Of a stretch of 45,751 nt of DNA, positions 8,444 to 15,541 are shown piece by piece. The notes beneath the pieces are model-generated. The model did not search any database and had not been told where the DNA came from. It was given only the letters and a program-made list of their open reading frames with translations. Made by a program: the position numbers and the translations under genes. The DNA is from SAR202 cluster bacterium (GTDB lineage Bacteria > Chloroflexota > Dehalococcoidia > Lucifugimonadales > GCA-2712585): the NCBI GenBank assembly GCA_016872285.1, contig VGZZ01000020.1, positions 1-45,751 on the forward strand, in the 5' to 3' direction. Every line of letters begins with the position of its first letter. Position 1 is the stretch's first letter.

Positions 8444-9410
8444 GGGCTAGCTGGAGCACAAAACGGGCCAAGGCGACCTTGTCGTCGAGGGTGTTCATTA
8501 TGGTGTTGGCGACGGCGGGCTCCATGCCGAGAGATTGTATGGCAGGGGCGTGGGCCTTGTCAGCGGTGTCGATGATAAAAATGTCGCAGAGGCCTTGGTA
8601 CCATTTGGCGACCTCGACACAGTTTACCGGCATGCCCAGCTCGGCCATCATTTTGGCGGCGGGGCCTTTGACGGCGGCGCCGGCGACGATGGGGCTGACG
8701 GCGATGCGCTTGCCCCTTCGACCTTGCTCAGGACGGGCCTGGAAGGCCTCAATGCGTTTACGGACGCCTTTGAGGGCTAGTATGGGCGCGACGCTAAGGA
8801 AGGGGTTGGAGGGGCAGAATACCAGAACCCCGGCCGTCTTGAGGGCGGCGTCGAAGGTGGAAGAGGGGCGGGCTTTGGCTGCGCCTTTGTATTGAACGGC
8901 GCGGGCGGCGGGCTCGCAGTGGCGCTTGACGAAGTACTCTTGAAAGCGCAGAAGGCCTTCATTGGTGTCCACCAGGGTGCGGACGGGCTGGTCGGTCATG
9001 GGGGCTACGGCGTGCTTGATTCCGAGACGCTTGCAGAGGTCTTCGGTTATACGGGAGAGGGTGTGGCCCTGGCGGAGAAGATGAGTGCGCCGGATATGGG
9101 TAGCGAAGTCTTTGTCGCCGAGGTTGAACCAGGTGTCGTCGGCGTTATAGAGAGTGAGCATAGCCAGGGAGTTCCATGTCTCGTTGACGAGTCCCCAGCC
9201 TCTATGGGTGTCGTTGAGGCCGGCGAGGGTGTACATGACGGTGTCGAGGTCGGGGGAGACGTGGAGGCCGTGGAATTCATCGTCGTCGCCGGTGTTGACG
9301 ACGATGGTGAGGCGGTCGGGAGGAAGGGCGCGAGTGAGGCCGAGGGCGAGCTTGGCGCCGCCGACGCCGCCGGCGAGGGCGAGGATGGAGGGAGATGTGA
9401 GGTTAGGCAT
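8433..9410 (-). CDS. cofD: 2-phospho-L-lactate transferase (LPPG:FO), with in-frame repeat-derived insert
   Basis: Transfers the activated phospholactyl (or phosphoenolpyruvyl) group to FO, giving F420-0 or dehydro-F420-0. The 325-residue protein begins LALAGGVGGAKLALGL, followed by NTGDDDEFHGLHVSPDLDT and later AVSPIVAGAAVKGPAAKMM, all CofD/FbiA signatures. Between the helix KGVRKRIEAF and IAVSPI lies RPEQGRRGK, where relatives have only a few residues. The DNA there (8711-8740) matches the intergenic CCTGAGC...GTCGAAGGG repeat seen elsewhere in the window, so I read it as an in-frame repeat insertion. Followed by cofC with an overlap. Confidence 0.93.
   Translation of the reverse strand: MPNLTSPSILALAGGVGGAKLALGLTRALPPDRLTIVVNTGDDDEFHGLHVSPDLDTVMYTLAGLNDTHRGWGLVNETWNSLAMLTLYNADDTWFNLGDKDFATHIRRTHLLRQGHTLSRITEDLCKRLGIKHAVAPMTDQPVRTLVDTNEGLLRFQEYFVKRHCEPAARAVQYKGAAKARPSSTFDAALKTAGVLVFCPSNPFLSVAPILALKGVRKRIEAFQARPEQGRRGKRIAVSPIVAGAAVKGPAAKMMAELGMPVNCVEVAKWYQGLCDIFIIDTADKAHAPAIQSLGMEPAVANTIMNTLDDKVALARFVLQLAHVD
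8711..8740 (-). repeat. REP-like core inside cofD
   Basis: On the minus strand this reads CGTCCTGAGCAAGGTCGAAG, matching the CCTGAGCCT-GTCGAAGGG core found in non-coding copies at about 15937 and 33366 apart from a two-base change and one added base. The frame stays open through it. Confidence 0.6.
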
Positions 9411-9796
9411 AGAGGTATGTTTTCAGGGAGTCGTTTTGTGGCAATATCTCTTAACATCTTTTTTATTTGACAAACGAATATACAAACGAATAGCAACCGA
9501 CCCAAGGCAGGTTATGGACTGCCATACGGATGGGATGACAGAAGGCCGCTGGGTATAGGTGAGTGCACATGCGGTAAAGGGTAGGGGATTGGAGGCGCTT
9601 AAGGCAAGAGGAAGTTGTCACTGGGAGGATAGAGAGGACAGGGTAAGGAGGTTGGTCTTAGACCCGTCCCTACGGCTGTTCCTATCACGCCGTCGCAGCC
9701 TCGCTGGATTATTATGACGGTCTTGGTAATAATGGGCGCATAAGTGGGGAACGGATAAAGTCGGCCGAATTTTGAGGCAGAGGAAAGGGGTTTGTT
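9411..9796. other. 386-base gene-free interval upstream of cofD and FAH gene
   Basis: The interval holds the divergent promoters of cofDC (minus) and the FAH-family gene (plus). Next to cofD is an AT-rich tract with two copies of ACAAACGAATA, 12 bases apart, at 9470-9492; on the minus strand TTGTCA (9468-9473) could be a -35 with GATATT (9443-9448) as -10, though the 19-base spacer is long. Around 9653-9680 GGTCTTAGACCCGTCCCTACGG looks like half of the palindrome at 10759-10781. I see no gene here. Confidence 0.35.
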
Positions 9797-10738
9797 ATGA
9801 AGCTGGCATTTTTTGACGATTACAAGCTGGGTGTGATTAAGGGAGACAGGATTGTGGACGTGAGCGAGGCGGTGAGGGGGGTAGTACACACGTCGCCGCA
9901 GGACCTGATAAGGCAGGTGATTGGGGACTTTCCGAGGCACCGGCGGTTGATAGAGGCGGCGGCGAGCAAGTCGCAAGGGGTGGTGGTAAGCGGGGTGAGG
10001 CTGCGAGCGCCGCTGCCGGAGCCGCCCCGGATTGTCGCCATGGCGGTGAACTATATGGAGAACGGGACTCGAGAGAAGGCGGCGGAGATTAACGCGTTCC
10101 ACAAGTCGGCGAGCTGCGTCATCGGGAACGGGGACACCGTGATACTGCCGGACGCCGACGCGACGATTTTTGAGCAGGAGGCGGAGCTGGGGATAGTCAT
10201 CGGCAAGAAGGCGAGCAAGGTAGAGAGGTCGAAAGCGCACGAGTACATCTTCGGCTACACGAACTTTTTCGACATATCGGCGCGAGGGTTCAGGCCGGAG
10301 GGGAGCGGGAGCTTTTTCTGGGGGAAGACGTGGGACACCTTTGGGCCCATGGGGCCGGCGATAACGACGTCGGACGAGATAAAGAATCCGATGAAGCTGC
10401 AGGTGAAGTCATGGATTAACGGGAAGCTGTACCAGGACTATTCGACCAGCGACATGGCGAACGATATACCTCGGATTGTGGAGTGGGTGACGTGGATGAC
10501 GACGCTGCAGCCGGGGGATATCATCGCTTGCGGGACGAACCATCGAGGCCTGGCGGCGATTCAGAACGGGGATGTGGTGGAGATGGAGGCGGAGGGCCTT
10601 GGCCGCCTGATGGTGCGAGTGAACGACGAGCTGGGGAGGGAGTGGGATAGGAAGCCGAGGTTGGAGAAGAGCGCGGAGGAGATAAAGAAGATTAACGGGC
10701 CGGCGAGGCTGGAGAGATTGGGGAAGAGGAGTAGGTAG
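9797..10738 (+). CDS. Fumarylacetoacetate hydrolase (FAH) family protein
   Basis: 313 residues. The C-terminal FAH fold is clear: the metal-binding acidic block FEQEAELGIVIGKK (about 125-138), GYTNFFDISAR, and TLQPGDIIACGTNHRG...GDVVEMEAEGLGRL. Family members hydrolyse, hydrate or decarboxylate 2-oxo acid compounds in catabolism of aromatics and related substrates. The usual GTPxGxG turn is replaced by GTNHRGLAAIQNGD. A purine-rich AGAGGAAAGGGG precedes the ATG. It stands alone on the plus strand between F420 genes. The reaction cannot be assigned. Confidence 0.85.
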   Translation: MKLAFFDDYKLGVIKGDRIVDVSEAVRGVVHTSPQDLIRQVIGDFPRHRRLIEAAASKSQGVVVSGVRLRAPLPEPPRIVAMAVNYMENGTREKAAEINAFHKSASCVIGNGDTVILPDADATIFEQEAELGIVIGKKASKVERSKAHEYIFGYTNFFDISARGFRPEGSGSFFWGKTWDTFGPMGPAITTSDEIKNPMKLQVKSWINGKLYQDYSTSDMANDIPRIVEWVTWMTTLQPGDIIACGTNHRGLAAIQNGDVVEMEAEGLGRLMVRVNDELGREWDRKPRLEKSAEEIKKINGPARLERLGKRSR

Positions 10739-10758
10739 GAGATTCCAGAGGGGACAAG

Positions 10759-10781
10759 GGGGCAGGTCTGTGACCTGCCCC
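10759..10781. repeat. Palindromic element after FAH gene
   Basis: GGGGCAGGTC-TGT-GACCTGCCCC is a perfect 10-base-pair stem with a 3-base loop. It is not followed by a T-run, so it looks like a dispersed palindrome rather than an intrinsic terminator. A related half-site, GTGACCTCGCCCCTAC, lies inside mobA near 16405. Confidence 0.7.
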
Positions 10782-10837
10782 TACAAAGTCTGAGAACAAT
10801 GATAGGCGGCATTGATACAGTATCGTTGAGCTAGTGT

Positions 10838-10907
10838 TCACCCTCACCCATTCGGCTACGCTCAGGGCAGGCGCTTATATTCTCTCCCTTGACGGGAGAG
10901 AATATAA
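10838..10907. repeat. Composite palindromic repeat (REP core plus hairpin)
   Basis: GTTCACCCTCACCCATTCGG starts the element, followed by CTACGCTCAGGGCAGG (the CTCAGG core) and a perfect 14-base-pair stem, TTATATTCTCTCCC at 10875-10888 with GGGAGAGAATATAA at 10894-10907. It fills the gap between the FAH gene and the DUF6326-like gene and carries parts of two repeat families described elsewhere in this window. Confidence 0.7.
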
Positions 10908-11026
10908 TAAACGAGAGCCATTCGAGGCGTGTGGTTAAACCGATGGGTCGACTCAATAGCGGTCGATTAGATTCGTCCCCTGAGTCTGCCGGAGGCGAAC
11001 CTCGCTCGGAACCAGGGAGGTAAATG

Positions 11027-11461
11027 ATGCGCGCAAATAAAAATGCCACAAGGGAGCTAGAGGACATCAGAGTAAACGTGAAACTGAAGCTGGCAGCATT
11101 GTGGGCAAGCCTCATGTTCGTATACCTGTATGTGGATGTTATCAGCTTCTATAAACCGGGGGTCATAGAGGACATCCTGGCAGGCATAGTTTGGGAATTC
11201 GAGATTACCCAAGGGTGGGCGTTGGGAGGACTAGCGTTAATGACGTTCCCTAGCCTGATGGTGTTCCTGTCTCTGGCAATGCCAGCCAAAGTGAATCGCT
11301 GGATGAACATCATAGTGGCTGCACTGTATGTCGCTGTTTCGATAGGGAATGCGATAGGAGAGTCGTGGGTATTTTACTTTGTATTCGCCGCTATTGTAGA
11401 AGTTGCTCTTCTTTTACTCGTTGTCCGATACGCATGGAAGTGGCCGAAGGTTGAAATGTGA
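11027..11461 (+). CDS. DUF6326-like four-helix membrane protein
   Basis: Unknown function, 144 residues with four predicted membrane helices (about 20-38, 62-82, 88-108, 114-136). The order VNVKLKLAALWASLMFVYLY, a VISFYKPG loop, ALMTFPSLMVFLSLAMPAK and VNRWMNII resembles DUF6326 proteins. Two adjacent ATG codons (11024 and 11027) follow GGGAGG; the second has the better spacing. It stands alone between repeat-rich intergenic stretches. Confidence 0.7.
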   Translation: MRANKNATRELEDIRVNVKLKLAALWASLMFVYLYVDVISFYKPGVIEDILAGIVWEFEITQGWALGGLALMTFPSLMVFLSLAMPAKVNRWMNIIVAALYVAVSIGNAIGESWVFYFVFAAIVEVALLLLVVRYAWKWPKVEM

Positions 11462-11492
11462 AAGGATTGGGACGGAGGCTCTCAGAAAATGT

Positions 11493-11630
11493 CTATCCAG
11501 CGTGAATTGTGCTTTGGCGCGCGAGGTCGCATTCGGTGCAAGAGGTGGTGGGAAGGTGGAGGAAGGGTAGGACGCCGCCGCGTCTGATGCCGAGGGCGCG
11601 GAACTGGGCGACTACTTCGGATTTGGCGAG
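11493..11630 (-). pseudogene. Possible remnant of an aminoglycoside N-acetyltransferase-like gene
   Basis: A short open stretch bounded by stops on both sides reads SEVVAQFRALGIRRGGVL. This resembles the N-terminal QLRALGvrpGgvLlvH block of AAC(3)-type acetyltransferases, but the similarity fades after FLHLP and there is no start codon or C-terminal domain. I treat it as a decayed fragment; chance similarity in GC-rich sequence is possible. Confidence 0.25.
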
Positions 11631-11689
11631 TCAGGGAGGGCGGGTTGGGAGAGATTATGATAAAAGAGAAATGGATTCGTGGTTCTATT

Positions 11690-11800
11690 GAGTGTATTGT
11701 ACTTCCAGGGTTTACCCCTCATTTTCCGAATAGTATTTCAAAAGGTGTTCAATAGTCCTTTCCCACAAGGGGAGAGGAAAGAAGAAGGGGGGCTGGGAAG
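11690..11800. repeat. Degenerate copy of the GGGTTTCACCC hairpin family
   Basis: It begins GTACTTCCAGGGTTTACCCC and contains CCTTTCCCACAAGGGGAGAGG, the same loop (CACAAGG) as the copies at 13654 and 43381. About 30 unrelated bases separate the two halves, so this copy looks expanded or degraded. With the remnant at 11493-11630 it accounts for the gene-poor stretch 11462-11879. Confidence 0.5.
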
Positions 11801-11879
11801 AGCGTATACAGTCAGCACACAAGGCAGCCTAGGTGTGCATGTGGGGGTGGCCCTCCGGACTGGAGGAGGGGGCGGGGCG

Positions 11880-12017
11880 TCAACAGCCGGGCTGGCCGAG
11901 GTTGCCGCAGCAGGGGCGACGGGTCTTGATTTTGCGCCAGTTGTTGCGGAGGGCGAGGCGGAGTTTGGTGGGGAGAGGCGCGGGATAGGCTTTGAAGTTG
12001 GAGAAGAAGTTTCTCAT
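11880..12017 (-). CDS. 45-residue cysteine-rich small protein (CCGN...PGC)
   Basis: The minus strand reads an ATG at 12017 followed by 45 codons and TGA. The protein is strongly basic (RLALRNNWRKIKTRR) and ends with RPCCGNLGQPGC, giving three cysteines within ten residues that could bind a metal. Codon use resembles the GC-rich neighbours, and the pattern basic helix plus CCGN-x-GxPGC looks conserved rather than random. It is in no known pathway that I recognise. There is no strong ribosome binding site (a GAGG lies 18 bases upstream), which lowers confidence. Confidence 0.55.
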   Translation of the reverse strand: MRNFFSNFKAYPAPLPTKLRLALRNNWRKIKTRRPCCGNLGQPGC

Positions 12018-12080
12018 ATCCAATACCGCTCAAATACCTCGACTATTCACGGGTACGTCTTTCGAGAAGGCAGGCCTTGT

Positions 12081-12230
12081 GTTTAATCGAGATACCATCC
12101 CCTTAGTCCCCTTTCCCGACTGCATCGGGACTGAGTACAGCCTGCTGGAAGGGGAAGGAACAAATAAGGATCACCTCATCACCCTCTAGCTCCCTCTTCT
12201 CCATTGCAATAGGAGAAGAGGGAGAACCTG
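12081..12230. repeat. Composite GATACCATCCCC repeat, copy 1
   Basis: A 48-base core at 12108-12155 (starting CCCCTTTCCCGACTGCATCG) is identical to those at 28022-28069 and 42265-42312. The core can fold: CCCCTT with AAGGGG outside and CCCGA with TCGGG inside. Downstream CTCCCTCTTCTCC pairs with GGAGAAGAGGGAG across a 9-base loop. The element fills most of the gap between the small protein and cofH. Confidence 0.85.
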
Positions 12231-12278
12231 AGAGAAAGATATGCATTCAGGCGGTTCCTCATGAGGAGGGGAGAAATT

Positions 12279-13652
12279 TTAAGAAATAGAAGGTGTGCTA
12301 GGCTTAACCGTAGCGTCTGCGGTCTTTTTGGGGTGGTGGAATCGGAAGGTGGACATTTTGACGAGCTTGTTGTAGGAGCCGAATCGTTCTTCAAGGTTGC
12401 CCTCCACCAGGTCTAACGGGTCCAGGGGCTCGTCGCCGTTATCGAAGACGCGTTTGAGCTTGTAGGTGGTGTGGCGCTCGGCGGGGATGCGTCCTGCGTC
12501 GCGGATGGCGTGTCGAAACTCGGAGGGGCGGACGAGCTGGCCGTGGAGGGCGCCGGCGGCGGTGGAGATGCTTTCGTTTATCAGGCTGCCGCCCATGTCG
12601 TTGACGCCGGCGGCGAGGAGCATCTGGGAGACCTTGAGGCCTTCCTTGACCCAGGAGACCTGGAGGTTGGGAATCCAGTTGTTGAGCATGATGCGGGAGA
12701 CGGCGTGCATTCGGAGGACTTCCAGGCCGGTGGCGCCCGGTCGTACGCCGGAGACCTTCTTGCGGAAGAACATGGGAGCCTCGGCGTTGATGAAGCTGAG
12801 GGGGACGAACTCGGTGAAGCCGCCGGTGGCCTTCTGGATATCGCGGATGTAGGCGATGTGGCGGGCCTGGTGCTCGGAGGTTTCGACGTGGCCGTACATG
12901 ATGGTGGAGGTGGTGGGGATGCCGAGCTGGTGGGCGGTGGTGATGACCTCGGTCCACTGGGCGACGTTGATGCGGCCGGGGGCGATGCGGTCGCGGACGT
13001 CCTGGTCAAGGATTTCGGCGGAGGTGCCTGGAAGGGAGCCGACGCCGGCGTCCTTGAGGGCCTTGAGGTAGTCGGCGATGGAGCATTTGGAGCGGACGGA
13101 GCCGTAGAGGACTTCTTCGGGGGAGAAGCCGTGGATGTGGATGTCGGGGAGGTCGGCTTTGATGGCCTCGGTGAGGCGGATATAGAGATCACCCTCCATT
13201 TGGGGAGGGAGGCCGGCCTGGACACAGACCTCGGTGGCGCCCAGGTCCCAGGCCTCGCGGGCGCGGCGGACGATTTCTTCGGTGGGAAGGAGGTAGCCCT
13301 CCTCGGTGCGGTGGTCGCGGGAGAAGGCGCAGAAGCCGCAGCGTTTGATGCAGACGTTGGTGAAGTTGATGTTTCGGTTGACGACGTAGGTGACGATATC
13401 GCCGACGGCGCGGCGTCGAAGCTCGTCGGCGACGGTGATGGTGGCGTTGAGCTCGAGGCTGGTGGTGTTAAGGAGGGCGACGGCCTGGTCGACAGAGATA
13501 TCGTGGCCGTCCAGGGCGGTGGAGAGGGCGCGGGCGACGTCGGGACGAACGGTGGAGAGGAGTCGATTCAGCGAATCCCGGGCAGAATCGTCCACGCCTT
13601 GTTGATCTGAGCGGAATTGGTTTGTCGGCTTTGATGTGCGGATTGTGTCCAT
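12279..13652 (-). CDS. cofH: FO synthase subunit 2 (radical SAM, CofH)
   Basis: With CofG it makes FO, the deazaflavin chromophore of F420, by joining tyrosine to 5-amino-6-ribitylaminouracil using a 5'-deoxyadenosyl radical. The 457-residue protein has the radical-SAM cluster Cys101-x3-Cys105-x2-Cys108 (CIKRCGFCAF), then EVCVQAGLPPQM, IHIHGFSPEEVLYG and TSTIMYGHVE, all CofH features. An N-terminal helical region (about 25-90) precedes the barrel, as in bacterial FbiC halves. The ATG lies directly beside a repeat whose GAGGGGTGA probably serves as the ribosome binding site. Cotranscription with cofG upstream is likely. Confidence 0.93.
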   Translation of the reverse strand: MDTIRTSKPTNQFRSDQQGVDDSARDSLNRLLSTVRPDVARALSTALDGHDISVDQAVALLNTTSLELNATITVADELRRRAVGDIVTYVVNRNINFTNVCIKRCGFCAFSRDHRTEEGYLLPTEEIVRRAREAWDLGATEVCVQAGLPPQMEGDLYIRLTEAIKADLPDIHIHGFSPEEVLYGSVRSKCSIADYLKALKDAGVGSLPGTSAEILDQDVRDRIAPGRINVAQWTEVITTAHQLGIPTTSTIMYGHVETSEHQARHIAYIRDIQKATGGFTEFVPLSFINAEAPMFFRKKVSGVRPGATGLEVLRMHAVSRIMLNNWIPNLQVSWVKEGLKVSQMLLAAGVNDMGGSLINESISTAAGALHGQLVRPSEFRHAIRDAGRIPAERHTTYKLKRVFDNGDEPLDPLDLVEGNLEERFGSYNKLVKMSTFRFHHPKKTADATVKPSTPSIS

Positions 13653-13653
13653 A

Positions 13654-13775
13654 GGGTTTCACCCCTCATCCTGCGCCTTCTCCCACAAGGGGAGAAGGGA
13701 TTTTCTTGGTGGCTTGGCAGTCCTTGTGTCTCACCCCTAAGCTCTCAATTACCACCAGGCGTCCAAGAGGGGAAA
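13654..13775. repeat. GTTTCACCC hairpin repeat between cofG and cofH
   Basis: GGGTTTCACCCCTCATCCTG opens the element, and CCTTCTCCC-ACAA-GGGGAGAAGG forms its hairpin. It continues with TTTTCTTGGTGGC and a tail that includes ACCACCAGGCGTCC, also seen after the copy at 18013. The copy at 43381 matches it almost base for base through the hairpin. Confidence 0.8.
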
Positions 13776-13801
13776 GGAAATTAGATGGCACCTCGGCATT
13801 T

Positions 13802-15148
13802 TCATAGCGATGATGAGGAGGCGGTGTTGGTGCGGACATATCGTTGGATACCCCCTTTCACATAGCCATCGGAGTCGGCCAGAGAAAGGGCGCGCTCGCG
13901 GATAGGCTGAGGGAGAAAATCGGACTCGTCCAGTATATATCTAGGATACACCGGAAGGCGAGGTTTTAGGTTAAAGCCCAGGGCGGCGGTGTGGCGGTGG
14001 AGGTCGGCGAGGCTTGGCCAGGGGGCCTCGGGGTTGACGTAGTCGATGGTGAGGGGCGAGACGCCGCCCCAGTCGTTGATGCCGGCGAGGAGGTAGATGG
14101 GGTAGTCGCTGGCGCTGAGGTTGGGCGGCACCTGGATGCTCATGTGGGGGCCAAGGATAAGTCGGGCGACGGCGACGGTCCATAGGAGGTCCAGGGTGGA
14201 GGCGTCGGGGTGGGAAGACATGTCGGTGGCGGGCTTGGCGCGGAAGTTCTGGATGATGACCTCCTGGACGTGGCCGTAGGTCTGGTGGGAGTGGCGGATG
14301 GCGAGGAGGGTGTCGATGCGCTCCTGACGGGTCTCGCCGATGCCGATGAGGATGCCAGTGGTGAAGAGGACTTTTAGCTGGCCGGCGATGTCCAGGGTCT
14401 TGAGTCGGACGGCGGGGTACTTGGAGGGGGCGCGGTGGTGGGGCATGCCCGGGAGGGTGAGTCTGGGGCTGAGGACCTCCATCATGACGCCCATGGAGGT
14501 GTTGAGGGGTTTTAGTCCGGACATTTCGCGGCGGGACATGGTGCCGGGGTTGGCATGGGGGAGGAGGGTGGTCTTGTCCAGGACGCGGGTGGACACGTGT
14601 CCAAGGTAGTCCAGGGTGGTGCGGAAGCCGCGGCCGGCGAGCCACTGCTTGGCCTGGGGGTACCGCTGCTCGGGGCGCTCGCCGAGGGTGAAGAGGGCTT
14701 CGGTGCAGCCGAGGCGCTGGCCGGCGGAGGCAACTTCCACAGCCTGGTCAGGGGTCATGTAGAGGCGGTCCGTTTGGGAGGGAGACTGTCGGAAGGTGCA
14801 GTAGCCGCAGAAGTCTCGGCAGAGCTGGGTAAGGGGGATGAAGACTTTAGGGGAGAAGGTGACGGTGTTGCCGTGGCCTTGGTCTCGGAGGATGGCGGCG
14901 GTGCGGCAGAGAGCGGGGAGGTCTTGGGGGGTGGAGTGGGTGAGGGTTTGGGCGGTAGTGTCGTCGGGGAGGTGGCCGTCGAGGGCGGCGGAGACGAGGG
15001 GTTGGAGGGTGGGGGAGAGGGAGGAGAGGGGGTCGGAGGGCGCGGGGAGGAGGCCCAGGGTGGTGGCGAGAGCCGACACGTCGGCTTGCCCCGATTGAAT
15101 GGGGTAGTTTGTGGGGCAGATGGGGTTATGGGTGGTGATGGGGGTCAT
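13802..15148 (-). CDS. cofG: FO synthase subunit 1 (radical SAM, CofG)
   Basis: Second half of FO synthase, 448 residues. The cluster motif is Cys110-x3-Cys114-x2-Cys117 (CRDFCGYCTF), followed by CTEALFTLGERPEQRYP, PGTMSRREM, GILIGIGETRQER and LLAGINDWGGVSPLTIDYVNPE, which are diagnostic for CofG. The first 100 residues form an extension like the N-terminus of fused bacterial FbiC. In many actinobacteria CofG and CofH are one protein; here they are separate, with a repeat element between the genes. cofE is absent from the window. Confidence 0.93.
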   Translation of the reverse strand: MTPITTHNPICPTNYPIQSGQADVSALATTLGLLPAPSDPLSSLSPTLQPLVSAALDGHLPDDTTAQTLTHSTPQDLPALCRTAAILRDQGHGNTVTFSPKVFIPLTQLCRDFCGYCTFRQSPSQTDRLYMTPDQAVEVASAGQRLGCTEALFTLGERPEQRYPQAKQWLAGRGFRTTLDYLGHVSTRVLDKTTLLPHANPGTMSRREMSGLKPLNTSMGVMMEVLSPRLTLPGMPHHRAPSKYPAVRLKTLDIAGQLKVLFTTGILIGIGETRQERIDTLLAIRHSHQTYGHVQEVIIQNFRAKPATDMSSHPDASTLDLLWTVAVARLILGPHMSIQVPPNLSASDYPIYLLAGINDWGGVSPLTIDYVNPEAPWPSLADLHRHTAALGFNLKPRLPVYPRYILDESDFLPQPIRERALSLADSDGYVKGGIQRYVRTNTASSSSL

Positions 15149-15190
15149 GGGGGTATTGTAGCCTTGAACGAAAAGGACGACAAAGCCCTA

Positions 15191-15406
15191 CTATTTACGA
15201 ACTACCCGACCTTCACGAAGCCAATCGGCCACTTGATTCCAGGATTTAGTCCTTGCGTTAATGCTCGCCCTCGGTTCTTGCCATCTAATGCCAGCTTTGC
15301 CCACTATCAAAGTACCAATGTTGCTTCCGGAAGAGTCTCTGACTTCAAAGGAGACAGCTTGGGTTCCTCGAAGTTCTTGCTTCTCTAAACTAATCTCAAT
15401 TTTCAT
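15191..15406 (-). CDS. Small conserved-looking hypothetical protein
   Basis: 71 residues of unknown function. AGAGG sits 7 bases before the ATG, and a -10 box TATAAT (plus-strand 15439-15444) lies at a suitable distance upstream. The sequence has a beta-strand-rich start (KIEISLEKQELRGT), a VRDSSGSNIGTLIVGKAGIRW block and ends SWNQVADWLREGRVV, where the tryptophans suggest a folded domain. The composition is much less GC-rich than cofG next to it. Confidence 0.65.
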   Translation of the reverse strand: MKIEISLEKQELRGTQAVSFEVRDSSGSNIGTLIVGKAGIRWQEPRASINARTKSWNQVADWLREGRVVRK

Positions 15407-15433
15407 GTAAAACCTCTGAAATTTTTGGCGGAT

Positions 15434-15475
15434 AGTATATTATACGGTTCATTTTTTGATTTCATTAAAGGAATA
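15434..15475 (-). promoter_or_regulatory. Putative promoter of the 71-residue protein gene
   Basis: TATAAT on the minus strand at 15439-15444 lies about 33 bases before the start codon. No good -35 hexamer is present at 16-18 bases, so the call rests on the perfect -10. Confidence 0.4.
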
Positions 15476-15541
15476 TAGAATGCCATGTAGTCAACGGGAT
15501 TTTTCATAGAATGCAGGCTTTCTCTCGTAGAGGTCTTAGTA

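Noticed and set aside
9599-10240. Minus-strand open frame of 213 codons opposite the FAH-family gene
   Set aside because: Arg/His/Leu-rich with no motif; the plus-strand FAH gene explains the coding signal.
11493-11691. Plus-strand small open frame near 11509
   Set aside because: Arginine-rich translation without a ribosome binding site; the minus strand of the same DNA has a more gene-like stretch.
11679-12086. Plus-strand open frame of 135 codons over the small cysteine-rich gene
   Set aside because: It starts inside a repeat element and its glycine-rich part is the antisense of the better-supported minus-strand small gene.
12471-13610. Long plus-strand open frame (379 codons) opposite cofH
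   Set aside because: It is antisense to a clear radical-SAM gene, is rich in Gly/Ala/Asp/Val with no motif, and exists because the opposite strand uses few codons that create stops.
14555-15388. Plus-strand open frame of 277 codons opposite cofG
   Set aside because: Same reason: Gly/Glu/Val-rich low-complexity translation opposite a well-supported gene, and it runs on into the small minus-strand gene at 15191.
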